Below are positions 1 to 7,711 of a DNA stretch of 64,000 nucleotides, one piece after another (positions within the stretch are counted from its first letter, which is position 1; every line of letters starts with the position of its first letter). The notes under the pieces were generated by a model. That model had not been told where the DNA came from and searched no databases. It saw only the letters and a program-made list of their open reading frames with translations. The translations under genes and the position numbers were made by a program. This DNA is from G963662905 sp963676725 (GTDB lineage Bacteria; Bacteroidota; Bacteroidia; Bacteroidales; WRLA01), in NCBI GenBank assembly GCA_963676725.1, contig OY781463.1:4960001-5024000 (forward strand), written 5' to 3'.

Positions 1-1119
1 TAACCTAATCTGTTTGTCAAGCAATTCTTTTTCGGCCAGTCTTCTGTCGGTTGTATCAATAATAAAGCCTTCAACGCCAACTACTTTATTGCCTTTAACG
101 AGTGGGGTCATTGTAAGTGTATGATAACCCAAAGTGCCGTCTTTACAATAACGCTGCACTTCTCCATGAGGGATGGTTTCGCCATCAAGTACCCGTTTAA
201 AGGATTTTTCGAGCTCGATAAAATCTTCTTCAGTACGGCTTAGGGAATAGTGTTTTCCTAGGATTTCATCGGGACTGCTGTACTTATAAAGTGCGATCCA
301 GGCTTCGTTTACGTTTTTATAGATACCTTCGGGGCTGATGCAGAAATATCCTGCACCGGTTTTGCTTACCTTATCGCGGAAACGTGTATCTATTTTCCCT
401 ACTTCTTCTTCCGCTTCATCAAGTGCAGCATCAAGGAATTCGCTTTTGTCTTCACCAGCACGAAGTATGGATCGTGTTTTTTCGAGTTTCACCTTCATAT
501 CATCAACAATCGCTGATTTGGCATCTTCTTCGCTCATTTCTTCCCAGCCGGTAATCATGGCTTTTATAGAAGAAAGTGGACGGTGACCTGTGGTTGTCAG
601 ATAGATATGGGCAATAATAAATGCCATAAGCATAAAAGCGCCAAGCGTGTGCACAAAAGCGACGACATCAAGACCGCCTAATTCAATACCAGCAACAGGA
701 TAATTGAAATAGAGATATAAAAAACCAGAGATAACCTGTACCGGTATAACCAATATTTTAAGTCCCAGATAAATAAATCGCTGTAGCGGATTAAATTTAT
801 TATAAACAAGTTTTTTCGTGGGATGTGGTGCCCCTTGAAAAATCCCGCCTATATAATAATTAAATTGCTCTTTCAGATACTGGGTTGTTGGGATATACTG
901 TTTCCATTCACCGGTTGTAAAATGCCAAAAGATGGCAAAAACGATGAGTACAAGGAAAGCCCATCCCGCAGTATTATGCATGCGAACTGCTTCTTCATAT
1001 CCAAATAAGTCAAAATTGCCATGCACTTCAAATCCGGTTAAGATCAGAAAGAAGATAAGGGCAGCCTGGCCCCAATGCCAGAAACGTTCAAATATTTTAT
1101 AGATATATACTTTTTTCAT
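1..1119 (-). CDS. Cytochrome b561-type membrane subunit fused to a PAS domain (partial, runs off the left edge)
   Basis: The reading frame opens at the ATG at 1119 and is open for 373 codons to the edge, so the C-terminus is missing. Residues about 1-185 form a four-helix cytochrome b of the Ni/Fe-hydrogenase/thiosulfate-reductase b-subunit type: a start like MKKVYIYKIFERFWHWGQ, helices with histidines (FWHW, MHNTAG, FWHF, FVHTLGA, IAHIYLTTTGH) and a short cytoplasmic tail. A charged linker follows, then a PAS domain from about residue 250 (GAGYFCISPEGIYKNVNEAW, then IDTTDRRLAEKEL). The gene starts 12 bases after the stop of the octaheme cytochrome, so the two form an operon. I infer that the b subunit passes quinol electrons to the periplasmic cytochrome. 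The PAS fusion suggests added sensing, and a kinase or other output may lie beyond the edge. Confidence 0.8.
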   Translation of the reverse strand, partial: MKKVYIYKIFERFWHWGQAALIFFLILTGFEVHGNFDLFGYEEAVRMHNTAGWAFLVLIVFAIFWHFTTGEWKQYIPTTQYLKEQFNYYIGGIFQGAPHPTKKLVYNKFNPLQRFIYLGLKILVIPVQVISGFLYLYFNYPVAGIELGGLDVVAFVHTLGAFMLMAFIIAHIYLTTTGHRPLSSIKAMITGWEEMSEEDAKSAIVDDMKVKLEKTRSILRAGEDKSEFLDAALDEAEEEVGKIDTRFRDKVSKTGAGYFCISPEGIYKNVNEAWIALYKYSSPDEILGKHYSLSRTEEDFIELEKSFKRVLDGETIPHGEVQRYCKDGTLGYHTLTMTPLVKGNKVVGVEGFIIDTTDRRLAEKELLDKQIRL

Positions 1120-1131
1120 AGCGTTGGTCTC

Positions 1132-2766
1132 TTATTTATTAGTACTGTGCAAACAATTCTTTTTGAATATAATTCTCAGGATGCCATGGAATATGACTCC
1201 AATGAGTGCAAGGATAACTATTGCAAAACCGAATGTGTCGAGGCCGGCATAATAATCGCGTCCCGGTAAGTAAAAATCAGTCAAATTTGCTAAACGGCTA
1301 TTGTCGCGGCTATGGCAATCTTTACAGGTGAGCGATTGCTCGGCCGGAGATACCATATGGTTTAGTGGCCAATACATTTCGGTTTCAACAAAGCCATAGG
1401 CCCCGCTATAATCCTGACCTACTTTTTCCATGCCAATACGAGAGGCCTTGTCCCAGTCAAAATCTTTCCAATAACCACCTTCCCCTTCTTTAGCAGCCCA
1501 GAGTTTTGGTTGGATAAGCGTATTATTGATGGTGTCGTAGATTTGTTTTCCGCGATGAACTTTTACAGGCCATATTTTTGATGGCTGGGAGGATTTTTGA
1601 TCACGACCTTTATCGCGATAGGAGCCATCCAATGAGTTCATCTGAACGGGAATTTCTGTAATTTGATCTTCAATAAGCTGGTGATTGGCAATGCCGTTAA
1701 ACCAGAAATATTCAGGGATCACATGATCGTCATAAACAAAGTTTCCTTTGATCGATAAATAGTTGTGGTTTCCGTCGGCATCGTTTTCATGCATGGCATG
1801 ACCGTTTTCATCGAGCCGGCCGGCTGTAGACCAATCCCAAATCATTTTTGTTCCGTTTACTTTCGCATATACTGGGATATGGCAGGTTTGACATGCAACG
1901 CGGATTGTATGATCATCCAAGATATTATCTTTATGTGGGCGTTCTGTATGACATTGCTCACATGTAGCCCTATTTTTGTTTTCTGATGAGAGCGCATAGA
2001 GTTTTCCGGAGATATTATGCTTTTCTGTGATATGGCACTCGATACAGGACATATCTTCGCCTTCTGTGGTCATATGCACGTCCACTTCGCGTGAGCAGTC
2101 TTTCAGTGCTTTTTCCATATCGCCATGTTTCACATTGTTTCCACCGCCACCCCAATAGTGGCAAACGCCACAGTTTTCGCGTGTTGGGGAACCAACACTT
2201 TGAGCCACAAAGTTCAGGTCAACACTAGCTTTTGGGTATCCGGCAGCACCTTTGTCTTTTTCGTAGGTTCCGGAGTTGTCATGGCATACCAAACAATCTA
2301 CATTTAAGGGGTCGCCAAAATCGAAGTTATCGTCTTCCCAACCATATCCAATATGACAGCGTGTGCAGGTTTTTTCACTGCCTTTAATGCCAATACAGAA
2401 ATTGTTTAGAATGTTTTTCTTGCCAAGGGCAACTACGCCACGACCTTCGATTTCTTCTTCACGTTCCCATTTCCAATGCGATGTGGCCATAATTTCTTTA
2501 TCGCGCTCTGTGTGGCAGCTTAAACAGGCGGCTGTAACCTCATGGGCTGAGGCAAATTCTTTTTGAAGAATCTCGAACTTGCTGTGGTCAACAGAGGGTG
2601 TTGTGTTTCTGTTGGCCTTGCGTACATAGTTTATTACATCTATTCCCCCCTCATCATTCACCTGTTCCGTTTCTATTTCGGTCACCTCTTCCTGAGGTGC
2701 CATAAAAAAACCAAACAGGATAACCGAGCTGAATAAAAATAATGTAGTGATAACTAATTTTTTCAT
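1132..2766 (-). CDS. Octaheme c-type cytochrome, tetrathionate reductase family
   Basis: A 544-residue exported multiheme cytochrome. It has an N-terminal signal/anchor segment, then eight CXXCH haem sites in order: CLSCH, CTRCH, CLVCH, CGVCH, CIECH, CEQCH, CQTCH and CKDCH. A C-terminal membrane helix (about residues 512-535) ends in basic residues. Eight haems, the spacing and motifs such as YGWEDDNF and CGVCHYWGGGG match the octaheme tetrathionate reductase (OTR) family. Characterised members reduce tetrathionate and also nitrite or hydroxylamine in vitro, so the physiological substrate here is open. It is followed after 12 bases by the cytochrome b/PAS gene, its likely quinol-side partner, and is divergent from a Crp/Fnr regulator. 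Confidence 0.85.
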   Translation of the reverse strand: MKKLVITTLFLFSSVILFGFFMAPQEEVTEIETEQVNDEGGIDVINYVRKANRNTTPSVDHSKFEILQKEFASAHEVTAACLSCHTERDKEIMATSHWKWEREEEIEGRGVVALGKKNILNNFCIGIKGSEKTCTRCHIGYGWEDDNFDFGDPLNVDCLVCHDNSGTYEKDKGAAGYPKASVDLNFVAQSVGSPTRENCGVCHYWGGGGNNVKHGDMEKALKDCSREVDVHMTTEGEDMSCIECHITEKHNISGKLYALSSENKNRATCEQCHTERPHKDNILDDHTIRVACQTCHIPVYAKVNGTKMIWDWSTAGRLDENGHAMHENDADGNHNYLSIKGNFVYDDHVIPEYFWFNGIANHQLIEDQITEIPVQMNSLDGSYRDKGRDQKSSQPSKIWPVKVHRGKQIYDTINNTLIQPKLWAAKEGEGGYWKDFDWDKASRIGMEKVGQDYSGAYGFVETEMYWPLNHMVSPAEQSLTCKDCHSRDNSRLANLTDFYLPGRDYYAGLDTFGFAIVILALIGVIFHGILRIIFKKNCLHSTNK

Positions 2767-3013
2767 GGGCTTATATGGTTTTGATATTTATTTTAAGTAT
2801 CTATGTTCCTTTGTGTTTATGTGAAAAAGTGTTTCTTGTTTTGTATTTTAAGTAGTTTGTTTTTAAGTAATTATACCTTGTTGAACTTTAATTTTGCCAA
2901 AACAAAAACACTGCTAAAAATCTTGCGTTCTTTCGTTTTTCTCTATTAACAAATGTACTCACGAATAATAAGCGACCGTAAGTCTTGCTGCTGCGATGGA
3001 CTTTATCAATAAC

Positions 3014-3055
3014 TGACCTTCGTCAAAAAAAACATGATATAGATCATGTTTTTTT
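3014..3055. promoter_or_regulatory. Two tandem Crp/Fnr-type dyads between the octaheme operon and the regulator gene
   Basis: Dyad 1 is TGAC-CTTC-GTCA (3014-3025). Dyad 2 is TGAT-ATAG-ATCA (3035-3046) inside a longer perfect inverted repeat with 13-base arms (3026-3038 and 3043-3055). Both have the TGAY-N4-RTCA layout of Fnr-class sites. Their centres are 21 bases apart, two helical turns, so both would face the same side of the DNA. They sit about 250 bases from the octaheme start and just upstream of the predicted -7 box of the regulator, which suggests autoregulation and control of the divergent operon. Confidence 0.6.
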
Positions 3056-3068
3056 CTGTCAGCTTTTG

Positions 3069-3076
3069 TATTTTTG
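3069..3076 (+). promoter_or_regulatory. Predicted -7 box of the Crp/Fnr gene
   Basis: TATTTTTG fits the Bacteroidota -7 consensus TAnnTTTG and lies 24 bases before the chosen ATG at 3101. No clear -33 box is present. Its place is taken by the second dyad, which fits repression or activator-dependent use. Confidence 0.4.
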
Positions 3077-3100
3077 TAGAGGAATGTGAGGGAAATACAT

Positions 3101-3799
3101 ATGCTGATCAATAACTATTCGATAAATAATTGCACGGTGGACACCTATTGTATGGCTTCCTTTGATGCGCTTAGTGCCCAAGAAAAGGAACTGATGGAGA
3201 AAAGTAGTCTGGATGTTCACTACAAAAAAGGGGATATTGTCTGCAAGCAAGGTTCCTTTGCTTCCCATATTATGCTCCTGAAAAAGGGTCTCGTGAAAGT
3301 TTATCTTGAGGGAAGGCCTAAAAACTTGATTCTTAAAATTGTAAGTGAAAATCAATTGATCGGATTGCCCTCCTTATTTGATGGAAATAATACCTTTGTC
3401 TATTCTGTTGCAACCTATACCGATGTTGATGTAAGCCTGATCGATATTAATGTTTTTAAACAGATCCTGCGAAAAAATGCAGATTTTACTACTGAGATTA
3501 TTAATATATTAAACGAAAATTCTGTTCAGACTTATAGCCGTTTTTTTTGCCTCACACGGAAACAATTGCATGGCCGGATTGCAGATATTATATTATGTCT
3601 CTCTCAAAGGATTTTTAAAAGACTTCAGTTTGAACTCTCACTTTCACGAAACGATCTGGCAGAACTCACCGGAATGTCGACCGAGAGCGTTATTCGGATT
3701 CTAAAAGAATTTAAAGATGATAAGCTAATAGAACTCAGCGGAAAGAAAATAGAAGTTATTGATTTTGAGCGCCTAAAGAAAATCAGCGATTTTGGATAA
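3101..3799 (+). CDS. Crp/Fnr family transcriptional regulator
   Basis: A 232-residue regulator with a cyclic-nucleotide-binding-like beta-roll (about residues 15-125, KGDIVCKQGSFASHIMLLKKG), a dimerisation helix and a C-terminal winged helix whose recognition segment is LSRNDLAELTGMSTESVIRI. I chose the ATG at 3101. An in-frame GTG at 3086 would add five residues but lies too close to the -7 box. The Fnr iron-sulfur cysteine cluster near the N-terminus is not evident: only scattered cysteines (NCTVDTYC, IVCK, FFCL) are present, so the signal sensed is unknown. Two Fnr-like dyads lie directly upstream, next to the divergent octaheme cytochrome operon. I infer redox or nitrogen/sulfur-oxide control of that operon. 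Confidence 0.85.
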   Translation: MLINNYSINNCTVDTYCMASFDALSAQEKELMEKSSLDVHYKKGDIVCKQGSFASHIMLLKKGLVKVYLEGRPKNLILKIVSENQLIGLPSLFDGNNTFVYSVATYTDVDVSLIDINVFKQILRKNADFTTEIINILNENSVQTYSRFFCLTRKQLHGRIADIILCLSQRIFKRLQFELSLSRNDLAELTGMSTESVIRILKEFKDDKLIELSGKKIEVIDFERLKKISDFG

Positions 3800-3891
3800 G
3801 CCTGATCATTGAGCGGTTCTTTGTGTTGGGGTTTTTATAGAAATATTCATTGGTATCATTCTTCTGTACGGAAGGTCTGATAAGAACGTTT

Positions 3892-4437
3892 TTAAGTGCG
3901 TCTACATTCTTTATACAAGGTCTTTAAAAGCCGCTTTCCTCTATTGATATATCCTGCGGTGCCGTATTCTAGGCGGCTTTCAATCAGGTCAATAAGCTCG
4001 GGCTTCAGCTCAGGCTCCATTCTGCTGATATTGTACATCACTTGCATACTAAAAATTTTTACGGCAGTAGGCAAATCGCTGAGGTAAAATTCGACACAAA
4101 TATCAAACAACTCCCCAATTAGGTTTTCGGGCAATGGCGCCAAGCTCAGCATTTTCATGCACTGCCTCTGAAATGCAGGGTGTTCAAAATTCCGAACTGA
4201 ATGGACTATTTCCGGGATATAATCAATAATCCAATTATTTTCTTTTTCAACACATTTTGTTGCTGCCCATGCTGCATGTCGTCCAACCCTTCGGGGATTA
4301 TTGAACATCAACTCCATAATGTTTGGGAAAAATTCCGGGTTTTTCAACACAAAAGCAGAAATACCATCGACCATCCTTTGCGCCGGGGGGACATCGAGTA
4401 ATGGGAATAGATATTCGTTTCTTTCTTTACTCGTCAT
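3892..4437 (-). CDS. HEAT-repeat-like helical protein
   Basis: About 181 residues, almost all helical, with repeated paired-helix units (FPNIMELMFNNPRRVGRHAAW, then further copies ending near EYGTAGYINRGKRLL) typical of HEAT/ARM-like scaffolds. I start it at the ATG at 4437 (MTSKERNEYLFP), because that ATG overlaps the stop of the upstream SRPBCC gene by 11 bases, a classic coupled start. A longer frame to 4500 would run inside that gene. No catalytic motif is visible. A protein-binding role is likely, and the partner is unknown. Confidence 0.65.
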   Translation of the reverse strand: MTSKERNEYLFPLLDVPPAQRMVDGISAFVLKNPEFFPNIMELMFNNPRRVGRHAAWAATKCVEKENNWIIDYIPEIVHSVRNFEHPAFQRQCMKMLSLAPLPENLIGELFDICVEFYLSDLPTAVKIFSMQVMYNISRMEPELKPELIDLIESRLEYGTAGYINRGKRLLKTLYKECRRT

Positions 4438-4813
4438 CTTCAAAATAATCTTGTAAGCTCCCCATATACACGCCTTCCCAGCCTTCGCTGATATTCTCAA
4501 AAGCTTCTTCCGGAATATTGTTATGGTTTATTTCAACGGAGCTTGAATGCCCTGTTTTGTGCAATTTAATAGTAAGGATACTCGCTTCTTCTTGGCCTTC
4601 AAAATACCATTGCTGTACGATTTTTTTATCTTCTTCCAACTCCAGGATTTTGCCGCTGATGGCGCCACCCCACATCGAAAATTCTGCAGACAGCTTATCT
4701 GTATTTTCTGCTTTTTCTCCTGTCCAGAGCTCAACCGTAAAAGGATTGGTTAGGGCAAGATAGATTTCTTCAACAGGGGCGGGTATTTTAAAATACTTTT
4801 TATAATTGGGCAT
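4427..4813 (-). CDS. SRPBCC / AHSA1-like (START-fold) protein
   Basis: A 128-residue cytosolic protein starting MPNYKKYFKIPAPVEEIYLA. The pattern of PAPVEEIYLALTNP, LWTG, SAEFSMWGGAISGKI, QQWYFEG and a terminal helix with WEGVYMGSL is that of the Aha1/SRPBCC fold, which forms a hydrophobic ligand cavity or binds protein partners. Its length is normal for a single-domain member. It overlaps and is probably translationally coupled to the HEAT-like gene downstream. The ligand cannot be predicted. Confidence 0.8.
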   Translation of the reverse strand: MPNYKKYFKIPAPVEEIYLALTNPFTVELWTGEKAENTDKLSAEFSMWGGAISGKILELEEDKKIVQQWYFEGQEEASILTIKLHKTGHSSSVEINHNNIPEEAFENISEGWEGVYMGSLQDYFEDDE

Positions 4814-4879
4814 ATTAATTCTTGTTAAATCTTGATATTAAATGCATTAATCAGTAAAATGAGTTCTAAAAAAGAACGC

Positions 4880-6301
4880 TTAATAAGTATACTGGTCAAT
4901 AACACGACTAATCGCATCCTGGCAAACAGGGCAAAAATTATTGCTGTTCCTGCTATACATAATGCAGTCGAGATATGGACGGTACATTCCGTATTGCAAA
5001 TATCCGCCACCTTCATAAGCGCCTACTTTTCCTTGATACTTCATTTTTGCCAGCATTTCGGTTTCGCCTTCTTTTTGACGCATAAATAATGCTTCTACTT
5101 CCGATTCCGGCACTTTTGCAGCACGCAATTTTTTTCGTTCTTTTTGAATTTCCATGCTAAATGCATCAAATTCTTCTTTGTTCCAAGGTGTGGGAATAGG
5201 GGTTCCGGGCTCCACAAGGTGCTTCCATTTTAGGTTTTCTTTATCGAAAAGAGCGGTAATATTGGCTTCATAAGGTTCAACTTCTGGAGGTTTCATTTCA
5301 TAGCTCACTGCTGATGTATAATATTCATCAGCCAAAGCGGCAATATGATGACCAAATTCGTGAATAAAAATATAATCAGAGAATTTATTGTCGGTGGCAA
5401 CAGTAGCGTATAAGCGGTAGATGCCCCCACCACCATAAGTTTTTTCATTAATCAGGATGTACATAAATTCATAAGGAACATGGGCGGCAGCATCGCGTAT
5501 GGCGCGGTTATCATAGCTTAAAGCATAACGCTCTGAATCGAAGGAACTATAACTCATGCTTAAAGGGCTTCTTTTAAAAACACCCGGATGAGGTTTGTTT
5601 ACGCCACTTACAGTTGCGGGGGTTTCTACAGCCCTGATGTTAAAATCAGATTTTCTGCTTTTAAAAGGCTCTACTTTAAATAGTTCTGCGGTAAGTCGCT
5701 CAATGTCGCTATGGAATTTATCCATTTCGTCTGCTGTATATCCATCGCCAAGAATCACAATATCTACTTTTTCATTGGCAGGGCCATTCACCATAAAATC
5801 CCATGTTTTATAGGTTTCAGGAGCTTTTGCCGGATTTACCCTTCTTGATGCCGGATCAATTACTGTGCGCCAAACTTCCTGAAAAATATTTTTGGCATCG
5901 CGTTTTTTTATCACCAATAACACTTCGTTTTTTGGCCAGGGGAAACGCACACTTTCATGAAAACTGCTCCATTCTTTTTTTGCTTCCGGAATGGATTGCC
6001 ATTCTCCGAACACACTTGCAAATCCACGATTATAAAGGAGTGTATTGCTTTCCAAATCACGAATTTCAAACAGGTATGGGCCGTATTCTAATGAATCGAG
6101 AAGCTTATGGCGACTGCCACTCCAAGGGCCATCATTAAAAATATTGTCGATGGCAAAATGCTCTTCTGTTGCCGTTCCCGGATGGAAATAATCAACACGC
6201 ATGCAGTTGTCCGTAAAATATGTTTTATAATCTACATTTTTTTGTGCAAAAAGGCTGCTGCCTAATATCACAACAGCAATAAAACTGAGAATGTTTTTCA
6301 T
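4880..6301 (-). CDS. Secreted M64-family metallopeptidase (IgA peptidase-like)
   Basis: 473 residues with a signal peptide (MKNILSFIAVVILGSSLFAQ). An N-terminal beta-rich M64_N-like domain is followed by the catalytic domain. The zinc site is HEFGHHIAALADEYY, the HExxH-x-D/E arrangement typical of M64. Several cysteines (DCIMYS, NFCPVCQ) lie near the C-terminus. M64 includes the Clostridium ramosum IgA protease, but most environmental Bacteroidota members have unknown substrates. There is no T9SS sorting domain, so it probably stays in the periplasm or outer membrane. It diverges from threonine aldolase. Confidence 0.85.
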   Translation of the reverse strand: MKNILSFIAVVILGSSLFAQKNVDYKTYFTDNCMRVDYFHPGTATEEHFAIDNIFNDGPWSGSRHKLLDSLEYGPYLFEIRDLESNTLLYNRGFASVFGEWQSIPEAKKEWSSFHESVRFPWPKNEVLLVIKKRDAKNIFQEVWRTVIDPASRRVNPAKAPETYKTWDFMVNGPANEKVDIVILGDGYTADEMDKFHSDIERLTAELFKVEPFKSRKSDFNIRAVETPATVSGVNKPHPGVFKRSPLSMSYSSFDSERYALSYDNRAIRDAAAHVPYEFMYILINEKTYGGGGIYRLYATVATDNKFSDYIFIHEFGHHIAALADEYYTSAVSYEMKPPEVEPYEANITALFDKENLKWKHLVEPGTPIPTPWNKEEFDAFSMEIQKERKKLRAAKVPESEVEALFMRQKEGETEMLAKMKYQGKVGAYEGGGYLQYGMYRPYLDCIMYSRNSNNFCPVCQDAISRVIDQYTY

Positions 6302-6307
6302 AAGATG

Positions 6308-6381
6308 TATTTTTGTTGGAACAAAAATAGGTTTTATTGCTGAATTGCGTATGCTTCGGTTTTTGTTATTTCGTACATTTG
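6308..6381. promoter_or_regulatory. Divergent promoter region, M64 peptidase / threonine aldolase
   Basis: TATTTTTG on the minus strand (6329 to 6322) lies 20 bases before the peptidase ATG. TACATTTG on the plus strand (6374-6381) lies 18 bases before the aldolase ATG. Both fit TAnnTTTG. A second plus-strand TATTTTTG at 6308-6315 forms an inverted repeat with the minus-strand box across six bases. No convincing -33 boxes were found. Confidence 0.4.
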
Positions 6382-6399
6382 TTTCTTAAAATAAAACCT

Positions 6400-7437
6400 A
6401 TGAAAATACTTGATTTACGCAGTGATACTGTTACCCGTCCAACGCCTGCCATGAAAGAAGTGATGATGCAGGCAGCGGTTGGCGATGATGTTTTTGGGGA
6501 AGATCCGGCCATCAATAGCCTTGAAGAGTATGCCGCAGGGCTTTTTGGAATGGAAAAGGCCTTGTTTTGCCCTTCCGGAACCATGACCAACCAAATAGCC
6601 ATCAGGGTGCATGTAAAGCCCGGCGATGAAGTAATCTGTGATAAACTTTCGCATATTTATCACTATGAAGGTGGTGGAATTGCTTATAATGCAGGCGCTT
6701 CCGTGCGTTTGTTGGATGGTGATCGTGGTCGCTTTATCCCTGCTGATGTTCTTGCAAACATTAATAATCCTGAAGATATTCATGCGCCAATAAGTCGTTT
6801 GTTATCTGTAGAAAACACCTGCAATAAGGGTGGTGGAAGCATTTGGGATTTTGCCCAACTCAAAGCATTGGCCACGATTAGTCGTGATGCCGGATTAGCA
6901 TATCATTTGGATGGTGCCCGTTTATTTAATGCTTTGGTGGAAACCCCTGAAAATGCAGCGGATTATGGTCGTATTTTCGACAGCATCAGTATTTGCCTGA
7001 GCAAGGGCTTGGGTGCTCCTGTTGGTTCTTTGCTGCTTGGCGATGCTGCCTTTATCAAAAAAGCAAGGCGGGTGCGAAAGGTTATGGGTGGTGGAATGAG
7101 GCAGGCCGGTTTTTTTGCTGCTGCTGCAGAATATGCACTAAAAGAGCATGTTAACCGGCTTAAAGATGACCATGGAAGGGCTCGGGCGATTGCTAAAATT
7201 ATTGGGAAATATAATTTTGTACAGGAAATACTGCCGGTGGAAACAAATATTGTGATTGCAAAAATGAAAGCCGAGCTTCATGTGCCACAGTTGCTGTCTG
7301 CCTTAAAGGATGCCGGAATACTTGCTGTTACCATGGGAGGAAATACAGTGCGCTTTGTAAGCCATCTCGATTTTTCTGAAAATGATTTGAATTGTTTTGA
7401 AACACAATTTGCGGAAGCGATAAAGAAGGTTTCCTAA
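6400..7437 (+). CDS. ltaE: Low-specificity L-threonine aldolase
   Basis: About 345 residues of a fold-type I PLP enzyme that cleaves L-threonine/allo-threonine to glycine and acetaldehyde. The family's opening LDLRSDTVTRPTPAM is present, with ALFCPSGTMTNQIA (cofactor phosphate region), HLDGARLFNA (aspartate to the pyridine nitrogen) and SICLSKGLGAPVGS, whose lysine forms the Schiff base. I start at the ATG at 6400. The longer frame from 6337 adds a hydrophobic leader with no family counterpart. It is apparently monocistronic and cytosolic. Confidence 0.92.
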   Translation: MKILDLRSDTVTRPTPAMKEVMMQAAVGDDVFGEDPAINSLEEYAAGLFGMEKALFCPSGTMTNQIAIRVHVKPGDEVICDKLSHIYHYEGGGIAYNAGASVRLLDGDRGRFIPADVLANINNPEDIHAPISRLLSVENTCNKGGGSIWDFAQLKALATISRDAGLAYHLDGARLFNALVETPENAADYGRIFDSISICLSKGLGAPVGSLLLGDAAFIKKARRVRKVMGGGMRQAGFFAAAAEYALKEHVNRLKDDHGRARAIAKIIGKYNFVQEILPVETNIVIAKMKAELHVPQLLSALKDAGILAVTMGGNTVRFVSHLDFSENDLNCFETQFAEAIKKVS

Positions 7438-7659
7438 TTTTTACTCAGCGAATACAATCAGAGAATGTCATTTTTGGGCATTTTTTTATCGACATAATGC
7501 TGTTGATGGGCTAAATTTTTGTAAATTTTTAACATACATACAGGCTAGGGCATTTTAATGCTCTAATCGAAGCAAAAAGCTCTTTTTCCTGCATTCTTCT
7601 TTCTTGATTGCGCTTTTTGTTGCATGAAACTTTTCATATTATGATACGTAGGAACCAGA

Positions 7660-7667
7660 TATTTTTG
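7660..7667 (+). promoter_or_regulatory. Predicted -7 box of the sensor-kinase operon
   Basis: TATTTTTG, 44 bases before the ATG at 7712. The rest of the 7438-7711 gap is AT-rich and shows no gene or clear hairpin. Confidence 0.4.
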
Positions 7668-7711
7668 TAATTTGTTTCAAATTTCAGGGAGTTCCACTAA
7701 AGACCAATGCT

